DNA of 31,890 nt from Ferrovibrio terrae_B (lineage in GTDB: Bacteria > Pseudomonadota > Alphaproteobacteria > Ferrovibrionales > Ferrovibrionaceae): positions 1 to 31,890 of the forward strand of contig NZ_CALRUC010000043.1 of assembly GCF_943371255.1 (NCBI RefSeq), in the 5' to 3' direction. Positions 6,836 through 13,899 of this stretch are shown piece after piece. How positions within the stretch are numbered: the stretch's first letter is position 1; every line of letters begins with the position of its first letter. The position numbers and the translations under genes were made by a program. The notes under the pieces were generated by a model. That model saw only the letters and a program-made list of their open reading frames with translations, had not been told where the DNA came from and ran no database searches.

Positions 6836-6867
6836 CGACTCTTGAAACTGGCGACTCTTGAAACTGA
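6836..6867. repeat. Tandem 16-bp direct repeat upstream of the YeeE/YedE unit
   Basis: CGACTCTTGAAACTGG at 6836-6851 is followed at once by CGACTCTTGAAACTGA, differing only at the last base. It begins 11 bp upstream of the YeeE start codon, so it lies in the leader or promoter-proximal region on the minus strand. It may be a tandem regulator site or simply a slippage duplication. Confidence 0.7.
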
Positions 6868-6949
6868 AGGTGAGTTTATACAGTTGTGAAGTGTTTTAAT
6901 TTGATGTGGATCAAGCCGGCTTGACGGCGCCGCGAGCCTGCATTACGTT

Positions 6950-6967
6950 ATTCGTCGAATTACGAAT
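6950..6967. promoter_or_regulatory. Predicted ArsR1 operator (copy 1)
   Basis: Perfect 6-bp arms ATTCGT and ACGAAT flank CGAATT, 11 bp upstream of the ATG of the ArsR-family gene at 6979. A second near-identical site at 7384-7401 precedes the flavoprotein gene. Two copies next to an ArsR gene, with the dyad size usual for that family, support autoregulation plus control of the next transcript. Confidence 0.7.
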
Positions 6968-6978
6968 GGAACGCCCCG

Positions 6979-7356
6979 ATGGCCACCCGCGCCAAGTCCC
7001 GCAAATCGTCCGCCAAAGCAGATGCTGCCTGCTGCGATCCCGGCCTGTCGGCGGCGGCGATCCCGGCCGACCTGGTCGAGCATGCCCGGCCCGAGGATGA
7101 CGAGCTGGCCGAACTGGCCAAGGCGGTCGCCCATCCGGTGCGCGTGCTGATCCTGCGCAACCTGCTGCGCATCGGCACCTGCTATTTCGGCAAGCTGGCC
7201 GACCTGCTGCCGGTGGCGCCGTCCACCGCCTCGCAGCATCTCACCATCCTGAAAGATGCTGGCCTGGTGCGCGGCGATATCAGCGATGCCCGCCCCTGCT
7301 ATTGCGTCGATCTGCCCAAGCTGCGCCGCCTGCAGCAGCTGCTCGGCAACCTGTAA
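6979..7356 (+). CDS. ArsR/SmtB-family transcriptional regulator (ArsR1)
   Basis: A 125-residue winged-helix repressor. The family core runs from about residue 40: ELAELAKAVAHPVRVLILRNLL, then the recognition helix region VAPSTASQHLTILKDAGLV and the wing ending ARPCYCVD. Cysteines lie at GTCYF before the HTH, at PCYC in the wing, and as a pair in the N-terminal extension (AACCDP); these could bind As(III) or react with sulfide-derived species. Family members leave DNA when the inducer binds. It is predicted to control itself and the flavoprotein-MFS pair through two matching palindromes. Whether it also controls the divergent sulfur transporter is unclear, because that promoter shows a different repeat. 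Arsenic rather than sulfur sensing is suggested by the downstream genes. Confidence 0.9.
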   Translation: MATRAKSRKSSAKADAACCDPGLSAAAIPADLVEHARPEDDELAELAKAVAHPVRVLILRNLLRIGTCYFGKLADLLPVAPSTASQHLTILKDAGLVRGDISDARPCYCVDLPKLRRLQQLLGNL

Positions 7357-7383
7357 GCCTGCACCCCTTTTTTTGACTGTCGC

Positions 7384-7401
7384 ATTCGTATTTCGACGAA
7401 C
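7384..7401. promoter_or_regulatory. Predicted ArsR1 operator (copy 2)
   Basis: ATTCGT, spacer ATTTCG and ACGAAC form a near-perfect dyad 17 bp upstream of the flavoprotein start. Compared with the reverse complement of the site at 6950-6967 it differs at only two of 18 positions. This links ArsR1 to the flavoprotein-MFS pair. Confidence 0.68.
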
Positions 7402-7418
7402 ACCGAAGGAGCCCTGCC

Positions 7419-8816
7419 ATGAACGCCATCAACACCGCCCTTGCCCTACCGATCGCCATCATCGGCGCCGGCCCGGTCGGCCTGGCTGCCGCCGCGCAGC
7501 TGCTGGCACGCGGCCTGAAGGTGAAGCTCTATGAGGCCGGCGACGATATCGCCGATCATGTGCGCGACTGGGGCCATGTGCGGCTGTTCTCGCCGTGGTC
7601 CTACAACATCGACACGGCCGCGCGCGCCCTGCTGGAACCGACCGGCTGGACGGCGCCGTCCCTGCAGGTGCATCCGACCGGCGCGGAGCTGTATGCGCAG
7701 TATCTGAAGCCGCTGGCGGCAACACCGGCGATCAGCGCCGTGCTGGAAACCGGCGCGCGCATCACGGCGGTGAGCCGCCAGGGTTTCGACAAGATGAAGA
7801 CGGCGGGCCGCGAGGCGGCGCCCTTCCTGCTGAGCATCCGCAAACGCGATGGCAGCGCGCGGCAGGATCTGGCGCGTGCGGTGATCGACTGCTCGGGCAC
7901 CTGGAGCCAGCCCAATCCGATCGGCAGCAGCGGCCTGGCCGTGCCGGGCGAGCGCGAAGCGGCCGCGCGCATTGCCTATGGCATCCCCGATGTACTGGGC
8001 CGCGATGTCGATACCTATGTGGGCAAGCGCGTGCTGGTGCTCGGCGCCGGACATTCGGCAGCCAATGTGCTGCTCGATCTGGCCAAGCTGAAAGGCCGGG
8101 CGCCGACCACCGAGATCGTCTGGGCGGTGCGCGGCGGCAGCCTGGCGCGGCTGTTCGGCGGCGGCAGCAATGATAAGCTGGCAGCGCGCGGCGCGCTCGG
8201 CCGCAGCCTGGAAACCGAAGTGAAGGCCGGCGGCGTCGATCTGCATATGAACAGCACGGTGACGAAGATCGGCGGCGGCACGGCGTTGCAGGTGACCCTG
8301 CAGCAGCCGGGTGGCGCAGCAGAGAGCATCACGGTGGACCGCATCATCGTGGCGACCGGCCAGCGGCCGGCGCTCGACATGCTGCGCGAAATCCGCCTCG
8401 ATCTCGATCCGGCCACCGAAAGCCCGCGCGTGCTGGCGCCGCTGATCGACCCGAATCTGCATTCCTGCGGCACGGTGCGGCCGCATGGCCATCGCGAACT
8501 GGCGCAGCCGGATCCCGGTTTTTACATTGCTGGCATAAAAAGCTATGGCCGCGCCCCCACCTTCCTGCTCGCCACCGGCTATGAGCAGGTGCGCTCGATT
8601 GCCGCCGCCCTCGCTGGCGACATGGTCGCGGCCGACGATGTGCAGCTCGACCTGCCGGAAACCGGCGTGTGCAGCAGCAACCTGGCGACCGCCGGCGACG
8701 GCAAAAGCTGCGGCACGCCCAAGCTGCGCGTCGCGGTGACCGCGGCCACCGAGAAAAGCTGCTGCACGCCGAAGCCGCATTTCGCCGGCACGGAAGCTGC
8801 CAAGGACTGCTGCTGA
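7419..8816 (+). CDS. ArsO-like FAD/NAD(P)-binding oxidoreductase with cysteine-rich tail
   Basis: A 465-residue flavoprotein of the type found in arsenic loci. The N-terminal FAD site is IIGAGPVGLAAAAQLL (residues about 13-28). A second Rossmann motif for NAD(P)H, VLVLGAGHSAANVLLDL, lies near residue 205, and IIVATGQRP closes the FAD domain. The layout is that of flavin monooxygenases or thioredoxin-reductase-like enzymes. The C-terminal 50 residues are unusual: single cysteines in GVC and KSCG, then pairs in KSCCTPK and DCC, with a partial internal repeat of KSC-TPK. This looks like a thiol or metalloid site. The reaction is unknown; oxidation or reduction of an arsenic species is inferred from context. 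It is preceded by an ArsR1 operator copy, and its stop overlaps the MFS start by one base. Confidence 0.8.
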   Translation: MNAINTALALPIAIIGAGPVGLAAAAQLLARGLKVKLYEAGDDIADHVRDWGHVRLFSPWSYNIDTAARALLEPTGWTAPSLQVHPTGAELYAQYLKPLAATPAISAVLETGARITAVSRQGFDKMKTAGREAAPFLLSIRKRDGSARQDLARAVIDCSGTWSQPNPIGSSGLAVPGEREAAARIAYGIPDVLGRDVDTYVGKRVLVLGAGHSAANVLLDLAKLKGRAPTTEIVWAVRGGSLARLFGGGSNDKLAARGALGRSLETEVKAGGVDLHMNSTVTKIGGGTALQVTLQQPGGAAESITVDRIIVATGQRPALDMLREIRLDLDPATESPRVLAPLIDPNLHSCGTVRPHGHRELAQPDPGFYIAGIKSYGRAPTFLLATGYEQVRSIAAALAGDMVAADDVQLDLPETGVCSSNLATAGDGKSCGTPKLRVAVTAATEKSCCTPKPHFAGTEAAKDCC

Positions 8817-10000
8817 TGCAGATCGGCAAGCAGCATCGCCTCGCCGTCATCCTGGCGCTGGGCACCGCGCAGACGCTGGGCTGGGGCTCGACCTATTACC
8901 TGCCGGCGATCCTGGCCGGGCCGATGGCGGCCGATCTGGGCGTCACCACCGGCTGGATCTACGGCGCCTTTTCGGTGGCGATGCTGCTGACCGCCTTCAT
9001 CGGCCCCGGCGTGGGCCATCGCATCGACCGTTTCGGCGGCCGCAACATCCTCACGCTGTCCAGCCTCACCTTTGCGGCCGGTCTCGCCCTGCTCGGCAGT
9101 GCCACGCATCTGGCGGTCTTCGTCGCCGCCTGGCTGCTGATCGGTTTCGGCATGGCGATCGGACTCTATGAGGCCGCCTTCGCCACGCTGACCGCGATCT
9201 ATGGCAAGGAGTCGCGCAGCGCCATCACCGGCATCACCCTGCTGGCCGGCTTTGCCAGCACGATCTGCTGGCCGATCTCGGCGCTGGTGGATGCCGAATG
9301 GGGCTGGCGCGCCACCTGCTATGTCTGGGCCGCCGCGCATCTGCTGATCGGCCTGCCGCTCAACCGCCTGATGATTCCGCGCGAGCTGGGCGAACACATC
9401 ACCGCGCCGCCGCCCGCCACGGCGCAGGAGGATGCGCCGATCTTCACCCGGCCGATGCTGCTGCTGGCCTTTGCCTTCGCCGTCACCTGGATCACCAGCA
9501 CGGCGATGGCGGCGCATCTGCCGCGCATCCTGGAAGCCGCCGGCGCCAGCAAGACGATGGCGATTGCCGCCGCCGCCCTGGTCGGCCCGGCCCAGGTCGC
9601 CGCCCGCGTGCTGGAACATACGCTGCTGCAGCGCTTCCATCCGCTGCTCTCCGCCCGCATGGCCTCGATCACGCATCCGCTCGGCGTCGGCCTGCTGTTG
9701 ATCTTCGGCGCGCCGGCGGCCTATCTGTTCACCCTGCTGCATGGCGCCGGCAACGGCGTGATGACGATTGCCAAGGGGACATTGCCGCTGGTGATCTTCG
9801 GTCCCATCGGCTATGGCCGGCGCCAGGGCTGGCTCGCCGCGCCGGCGCGCTTCGGCCAGGCCGGCGCGCCCTTCGTGTTCGCCCTGCTGCTCGAATGGTA
9901 CGGGCAGTATGTGCTGCTGTTCACCAGCGGGCTGTGCATCTGCGGCTTTGCCGCCATGCTGGCGCTGCGCACTGCCACGGCGCAAACCGCCAAGGCGTGA
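8816..10000 (+). CDS. MFS transporter of the arsenic-locus type
   Basis: A 394-residue major facilitator with about twelve membrane helices in two halves, separated by a polar loop near residues 190-210 (ITAPPPATAQEDAP). The motif-A-like loop between helices 2 and 3 is GHRIDRFGGRN. The ATG overlaps the flavoprotein stop (TGATG), so translation of the two is coupled and they probably act on the same compound. The transporter probably exports the flavoprotein's product or substrate across the inner membrane. It is not Acr3, which is encoded separately downstream, and no GAPDH partner is present, which argues against an ArsJ-type pathway. Export of an arsenic species is inferred from context only. 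Confidence 0.82.
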   Translation: MQIGKQHRLAVILALGTAQTLGWGSTYYLPAILAGPMAADLGVTTGWIYGAFSVAMLLTAFIGPGVGHRIDRFGGRNILTLSSLTFAAGLALLGSATHLAVFVAAWLLIGFGMAIGLYEAAFATLTAIYGKESRSAITGITLLAGFASTICWPISALVDAEWGWRATCYVWAAAHLLIGLPLNRLMIPRELGEHITAPPPATAQEDAPIFTRPMLLLAFAFAVTWITSTAMAAHLPRILEAAGASKTMAIAAAALVGPAQVAARVLEHTLLQRFHPLLSARMASITHPLGVGLLLIFGAPAAYLFTLLHGAGNGVMTIAKGTLPLVIFGPIGYGRRQGWLAAPARFGQAGAPFVFALLLEWYGQYVLLFTSGLCICGFAAMLALRTATAQTAKA

Positions 10001-10055
10001 CACAGGTGACCTGACGCGTCATCGCAGACTGTCATCAAAGCTTCACTGGCATCCA

Positions 10056-10077
10056 CCAGATATTTCGATATATCTGG
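10056..10077. promoter_or_regulatory. Predicted ArsR2 operator
   Basis: A 22-bp dyad with perfect 8-bp arms, CCAGATAT and ATATCTGG, around TTCGAT. It ends five bases before the ATG of the second ArsR gene, so it would overlap the ribosome-binding or promoter region. Its sequence is unlike the ATTCGT sites upstream, pointing to separate control of the arsR2-arsC-acr3 unit. Confidence 0.72.
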
Positions 10078-10081
10078 AAAT

Positions 10082-10441
10082 ATGAAAAAGATGGACGATT
10101 CCCTTGCGGTGCGCGCCTTCGGTGCCCTGGCGCAGGACACGCGGCTCGCGGTGTATCGCCGGCTGGTCGAGGCCGGGCCGGGGGGACTGTCGGCCGGCGC
10201 GATTGCCGAGGCGCTCGATGTGCCGGCGCCGACGCTGTCCTTCCATCTGGCGCAACTGCGCGGCGCCGGGCTGATCACGCAGCGGCGCGACAGCCGCTCG
10301 CTGATCTATGCCGTCGATGTCGCGCTGATGAACACCCTGATCGGTTTCCTGTCTGACCGCTGCTGCGGCGGCCAGCCCGATCTCTGCCTGCCAACCCCCA
10401 AGAGTGCATCCGATGCCCGATCAAGACGCAAAGCCGTTTAA
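10082..10441 (+). CDS. arsR: ArsR-family arsenic-responsive repressor (ArsR2)
   Basis: A 119-residue ArsR repressor. The winged HTH spans about residues 10-85, with the recognition helix in VPAPTLSFHLAQLRGAGLI and the wing in QRRDSRSLIYAVD. The C-terminal helix carries Cys94, Cys95 and Cys102 (RCCGGQPDLC), the three-thiol arrangement known for As(III) binding in one ArsR class (as in Acidithiobacillus). It is the first gene of arsR-arsC-acr3. Its last codons overlap the start region of arsC, so the unit is translationally coupled. A perfect dyad just before its ATG supports autoregulation, with release on As(III) binding. The poorly conserved tail after residue 103 is rich in Ser, Arg and Lys. 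Confidence 0.92.
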   Translation: MKKMDDSLAVRAFGALAQDTRLAVYRRLVEAGPGGLSAGAIAEALDVPAPTLSFHLAQLRGAGLITQRRDSRSLIYAVDVALMNTLIGFLSDRCCGGQPDLCLPTPKSASDARSRRKAV

Positions 10442-10931
10442 CATCCTGTTCCTCTGCACCGGCAATTCGGCGCGCAGCATCCTGGCCGAGGCGATCATGA
10501 ACGAGATCGGCGGCGGACTCTTTCATGCCTACAGCGCCGGCAGCTTCCCCAAGGGCGAGGTGCATCCGATGGCGCTCGACCTGCTGAAGAAAAGCGGCCA
10601 TCCGGTCGCCGGCCTGCGTTCGAAATCCTGGGACGAGTTCGCCGGTGCCGATGCGCCGCCGCTCGATTTCATCTTCACCGTCTGCGACAACGCCGCCAAC
10701 GAGGTCTGCCCGATCTGGCCGGGCAAGCCGATGACCGCCCATTGGGGCCTGCCCGATCCGGCAGCCGTCGAGGGCAGCGAGGTCGAGCAGCGGCTGGCTT
10801 TCGCCGAAACCTATCGCATGCTGACCAACCGCATCCGCGCCTTCACCAGCCTGCCGCTCAAGGCGCTGGATGAGCTGACGCTGCAGAACCGGTTGCGCGA
10901 GATCGGCCGCGACCAGTCGAAGGCCTCCTGA
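10413..10931 (+). CDS. arsC: Arsenate reductase, LMW-phosphatase (thioredoxin-coupled) type
   Basis: ArsC reduces arsenate to arsenite in the cytoplasm. This 172-residue protein has the low-molecular-weight tyrosine phosphatase P-loop FLCTGNSARS (C15-x5-R21). It also has two further cysteines, C91 and C99, in TVCDNAANEVCP, which would form the relay disulfide passed to thioredoxin, and AHWGLPDPAAVEG with the conserved aspartate of the phosphatase fold. The C-terminal part is helical. A GTG nine bases upstream (10404) is an alternative start; either way the gene overlaps the end of arsR. Its stop overlaps the Acr3 start (TGATG). It makes the substrate for the Acr3 exporter next door. Confidence 0.93.
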   Translation: MPDQDAKPFNILFLCTGNSARSILAEAIMNEIGGGLFHAYSAGSFPKGEVHPMALDLLKKSGHPVAGLRSKSWDEFAGADAPPLDFIFTVCDNAANEVCPIWPGKPMTAHWGLPDPAAVEGSEVEQRLAFAETYRMLTNRIRAFTSLPLKALDELTLQNRLREIGRDQSKAS

Positions 10932-11989
10932 TGTCGGATCTTGCGGTTGCCGCACCGGCCAGGCCGGCGATGACGCTGTTCGAGCGCTATCTCACGCTGT
11001 GGGTGGCGCTGTGCATCATCGCCGGCATCGCGCTGGGCCACTGGCTGCCCGGCCTGGTGCAGGTGGTGGCCGCGGCCGAAGTGGCGAAGGTCAACCTGCC
11101 GGTCGCCGTGCTGGTCTGGCTGATGATCATTCCCATGCTGCTGAAGATCGACTTCGCCAGCCTGGGCGAGGTGCGGCAGCACTGGCGCGGCATCGGCGTG
11201 ACGCTGTTCATCAACTGGGCGGTGAAGCCGTTTTCGATGGCTTTGCTCGGCTGGCTGTTCATCGGCTGGCTGTTCCGCCCGTATCTGCCGGCCGAGCAGA
11301 TCGACAGCTACATCGCCGGACTCATACTCCTGGCCGCCGCGCCCTGCACCGCGATGGTGTTCGTGTGGAGCAACCTGGTGGAGGGCGAGCCGCATTTCAC
11401 CTTGAGCCAGGTGGCGGTCAACGACCTGATCATGGTGGTGGCCTTTGCGCCCTTGGTCGGCCTGCTGCTCGGCATCTCGGCAATCACCGTGCCGTGGGAT
11501 ACGCTGCTGCTCTCGGTCGGGCTCTATATCGTGGTGCCGGTGCTGATCGCGCAACTGTGGCGCCGGGCGCTGCTGCGGCGCGGCGCGGCAGCCCTGCAAG
11601 GCGCCCTGCAGACTCTGGCGCCGCTGTCGCTGCTGGCGCTGCTCGCCACGCTCGTGCTGCTGTTCGCCTTCCAGGGCGAGCAGATCGTGGCGCATCCGCT
11701 GGTGATCGCTTTGCTGGCGGTGCCGATCCTGATCCAGGTCTATTTCAATGCAGGCCTCGCCTATGGCCTGAACCGCCAGTGCGGCGTGGCCCATTGCGTC
11801 GCCGGGCCGTCAGCGCTGATCGGTGCCAGCAATTTCTTCGAACTCGCGGTGGCGGCGGCGATCAGCCTGTTCGGCCTGCAGTCGGGCGCCGCGCTCGCCA
11901 CCGTGGTCGGCGTGCTGATCGAGGTGCCGGTGATGCTATCGGTGGTGCATATCGTCAACCGCAGCAAGGGCTGGTACGAGCGGCGCTAG
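10931..11989 (+). CDS. acr3: Arsenite efflux permease, Acr3 family
   Basis: A 352-residue inner-membrane permease with about ten helices that extrudes arsenite using the proton-motive force. Family signatures are the start FERYLTLWVALCIIAGIALG, the conserved cysteine C139 in LLAAAPCTAMVFVWSNL (essential in studied Acr3 proteins), VAVNDLIMV, and the late glutamate E331 in VLIEVPVML. Length and topology are normal. It is the last gene of arsR-arsC-acr3 and overlaps arsC by one base. It is convergent with the Rieske oxygenase gene: the two stop codons share a CTAG palindrome (11986-11989), so no room for a conventional terminator exists between them. Confidence 0.95.
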   Translation: MSDLAVAAPARPAMTLFERYLTLWVALCIIAGIALGHWLPGLVQVVAAAEVAKVNLPVAVLVWLMIIPMLLKIDFASLGEVRQHWRGIGVTLFINWAVKPFSMALLGWLFIGWLFRPYLPAEQIDSYIAGLILLAAAPCTAMVFVWSNLVEGEPHFTLSQVAVNDLIMVVAFAPLVGLLLGISAITVPWDTLLLSVGLYIVVPVLIAQLWRRALLRRGAAALQGALQTLAPLSLLALLATLVLLFAFQGEQIVAHPLVIALLAVPILIQVYFNAGLAYGLNRQCGVAHCVAGPSALIGASNFFELAVAAAISLFGLQSGAALATVVGVLIEVPVMLSVVHIVNRSKGWYERR

Positions 11990-13119
11990 GGCGTCAGCCG
12001 TTTATCCAGGCTGTCGTGGAACCAGGCGCAGGCCTGCTCGAAACGGCCGAAGGTGACATGCGTGTTGGCGCCGGCGCGGAAGCCGGCCTGGATCGCCTGG
12101 CCCATCTGGAAATCCTCGTCCAGCGCATCCCAGAAGATCTTCACGTTCTTGTCCCAGTAGGTCGTCGCCTTCTCGGTGGCCGGCGGCTGCGGGATCAGCG
12201 CGCCGCCCTGCACGATGCAGGCATCCGCCCCCTGCGGAAATACCGTCATCACCGTGGCATGGTCGGGCTGCACCAGGATGATCAGGTTGGGGAAGATGTA
12301 ATACAGCGGGTTGCCGTAGTCGCGCACATTGCGGCCGCTCAGGTCATCGCCCAGCTCGGCGGCATTGCGCTTGGTGAAATAGAGCCGCGCATGCGGCTCC
12401 AGCCGGTCGGCAACTGCGACGTTGTCGGCGAACATCGGCGCGATGGTGCGTTTATGCGCATGCTGGACATGATAGGTTTCCAGCCCGCCCTCGATCACGA
12501 CCTTCCAGTTGCAGCGCAGGCCGATCTCGCGTTCGTCATAGAGGACATGGCTGCCGAGACCGAAGCTGTCGAGATCATCCTTCACGCCGGCGAGGAAGCC
12601 TGAGAAGTCGTAATCATCGCTCGGTTCCGGCAACACGAAGACCAGGCCGAAGGCTTCCGCCACCGGCAGGCGCACCAGATTGTGCTGCGCCCTGTCCAGC
12701 CCGGCAAAGCCCGCCTCATGCGGAATGCCGCGCAGCTTGCCGGTGAGATCGTAACTCCAGGCATGATAGGGGCAGGTCAGCGTGCGCTTGCCGCAGCCGC
12801 CGCGCTCCCAGACCAGCTTGGCGCCGCGATGGCGGCAGACATTGAGGAAGGCCTGCAACTCGCCGCCGGCATCGCGCAGCAGCAGGATCGGCAGGCCGGC
12901 CAGATCATGGGTGACGTAATCGCCCGGCTGCGCCAGCTTCGATGCGAAGCTGAGCGCCAGCGGCGTGCGGCGGAACAGCGCCTGCTCGGCAGCCAGACGC
13001 GCCGGATCGGTGTAGCGCGCCACATCGACGCGGGCGACGCTCTCGGCCATATCCGTGCTGCGCGCCGCCATATGGTCGCGCACGCGGGTGAGCCATGCGG
13101 TTTGCAATGCGGGCTGCAT
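11986..13119 (-). CDS. Rieske non-heme iron oxygenase, alpha subunit
   Basis: A 377-residue ring-hydroxylating or demethylating oxygenase subunit. The N-terminal Rieske [2Fe-2S] domain has C95-x-H97 in NVCRHRG and C116-x2-H119 in CPYHAWSYD. The C-terminal catalytic domain has the mononuclear iron site in GGLETYHVQHAH (E214, H217, H222). It would hydroxylate or dealkylate an aromatic or quaternary-amine substrate using O2 and electrons from a reductase. No ferredoxin or reductase gene is nearby, so it must borrow one encoded elsewhere. It follows the TetR gene by a single base and is probably in its operon. The substrate cannot be told from the sequence. Confidence 0.9.
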   Translation of the reverse strand: MQPALQTAWLTRVRDHMAARSTDMAESVARVDVARYTDPARLAAEQALFRRTPLALSFASKLAQPGDYVTHDLAGLPILLLRDAGGELQAFLNVCRHRGAKLVWERGGCGKRTLTCPYHAWSYDLTGKLRGIPHEAGFAGLDRAQHNLVRLPVAEAFGLVFVLPEPSDDYDFSGFLAGVKDDLDSFGLGSHVLYDEREIGLRCNWKVVIEGGLETYHVQHAHKRTIAPMFADNVAVADRLEPHARLYFTKRNAAELGDDLSGRNVRDYGNPLYYIFPNLIILVQPDHATVMTVFPQGADACIVQGGALIPQPPATEKATTYWDKNVKIFWDALDEDFQMGQAIQAGFRAGANTHVTFGRFEQACAWFHDSLDKRLTP

Positions 13120-13120
13120 C

Positions 13121-13774
13121 TCAGCGACCGCCTTTCTTGGCCGGCTTGAACCGTGCCGTGCCGGCGATGAAGGCCCAGAGCTGCTCGGTCAGGCGCTCAC
13201 GACCCGGCCGTTTCGGTGCCGCCAGCGCCTGGCCGATGGCCTGGCGCAAGCCGCCGAGGACCATGGCACCGAGCAGATGCGCGTCGAGATCGCCGGGGAT
13301 GTCGCCGCGCGCCTGCGCCAGTTCGATGTTGTGAGCCGCGAGTTCGATATGGCGGGCAAGCCGCGCCGCCTCGACAGCGGCGACCTCCGGTGTGCGGCTC
13401 AGCTTGGCCAGGATCACCGGCGCCAGCGGTTCGGCATAATGGAAGGCGACCATGCGCTCGAGCCGCAGCCGCTCGCGCTCGCCCCAGCCGGCACCGGGCT
13501 TGGGGTTGATGTCCATGACGGCCGCCTCGAAGCGGTCGTAGAAGGCTTCGACCACGGCGGCGATCAGCCCGGCCTTGGAATTGAAATAGTGATAGCTCAG
13601 GCCCGCCGAGATGCCGGCGGCGCGCGCCACATCGGCGATTTCGCATTCGCCCTCGCCGGCGATCAGCGCCTCGGCAGCCGCCGCGAGAATCCGCAGCCGG
13701 GTATCGCCGCCCTTGGGCGAAGCGGCGACATTGGGCGGCAGGAGCTGGGCGGCGGTGACACGCAGTTTAGCCAT
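13121..13774 (-). CDS. TetR-family transcriptional regulator
   Basis: A 217-residue regulator. The N-terminal HTH (about residues 26-72) has the TetR pattern RLRILAAAAEALIA, then IADVARAAGISAGLSYHYF and NSKAGLIAAVVEAFYDRF. The C-terminal domain is helical and should bind a ligand. It is transcribed just ahead of the Rieske oxygenase (one base between stop and start) and probably represses this pair and perhaps the divergent Bug-protein gene. The short intergenic region contains an AT-rich palindrome (13786-13799) starting 12 bp from its own start codon, the natural candidate operator. The N terminus has about 20 extra residues before the HTH. Confidence 0.9.
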   Translation of the reverse strand: MAKLRVTAAQLLPPNVAASPKGGDTRLRILAAAAEALIAGEGECEIADVARAAGISAGLSYHYFNSKAGLIAAVVEAFYDRFEAAVMDINPKPGAGWGERERLRLERMVAFHYAEPLAPVILAKLSRTPEVAAVEAARLARHIELAAHNIELAQARGDIPGDLDAHLLGAMVLGGLRQAIGQALAAPKRPGRERLTEQLWAFIAGTARFKPAKKGGR

Positions 13775-13785
13775 GGCCGGAGTTT

Positions 13786-13799
13786 AATTGAATTCAATT
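13786..13799. promoter_or_regulatory. Predicted TetR operator
   Basis: AATTGAATTCAATT is a perfect 14-bp palindrome in an AT-rich patch between the divergent TetR and Bug-protein genes, 12 bp from the TetR start. It stands out against the GC-rich surroundings. Position and symmetry suit a TetR-family operator, possibly acting on both directions. Confidence 0.6.
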
Positions 13800-13899
13800 C
13801 AATCCGCAACAAATGCTTGGGTCGCAGGCGGAGCACACCGTAGAATGCGGCGCCGGCGAGTCCGCCGCCGGCTGAAAACCAGACGAAAGAAGACGCCGT

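Noticed and set aside
8816..10000. Calling the MFS transporter ArsJ
   Set aside because: ArsJ is normally paired with a glyceraldehyde-3-phosphate dehydrogenase gene, which is absent; the partner here is a flavoprotein.
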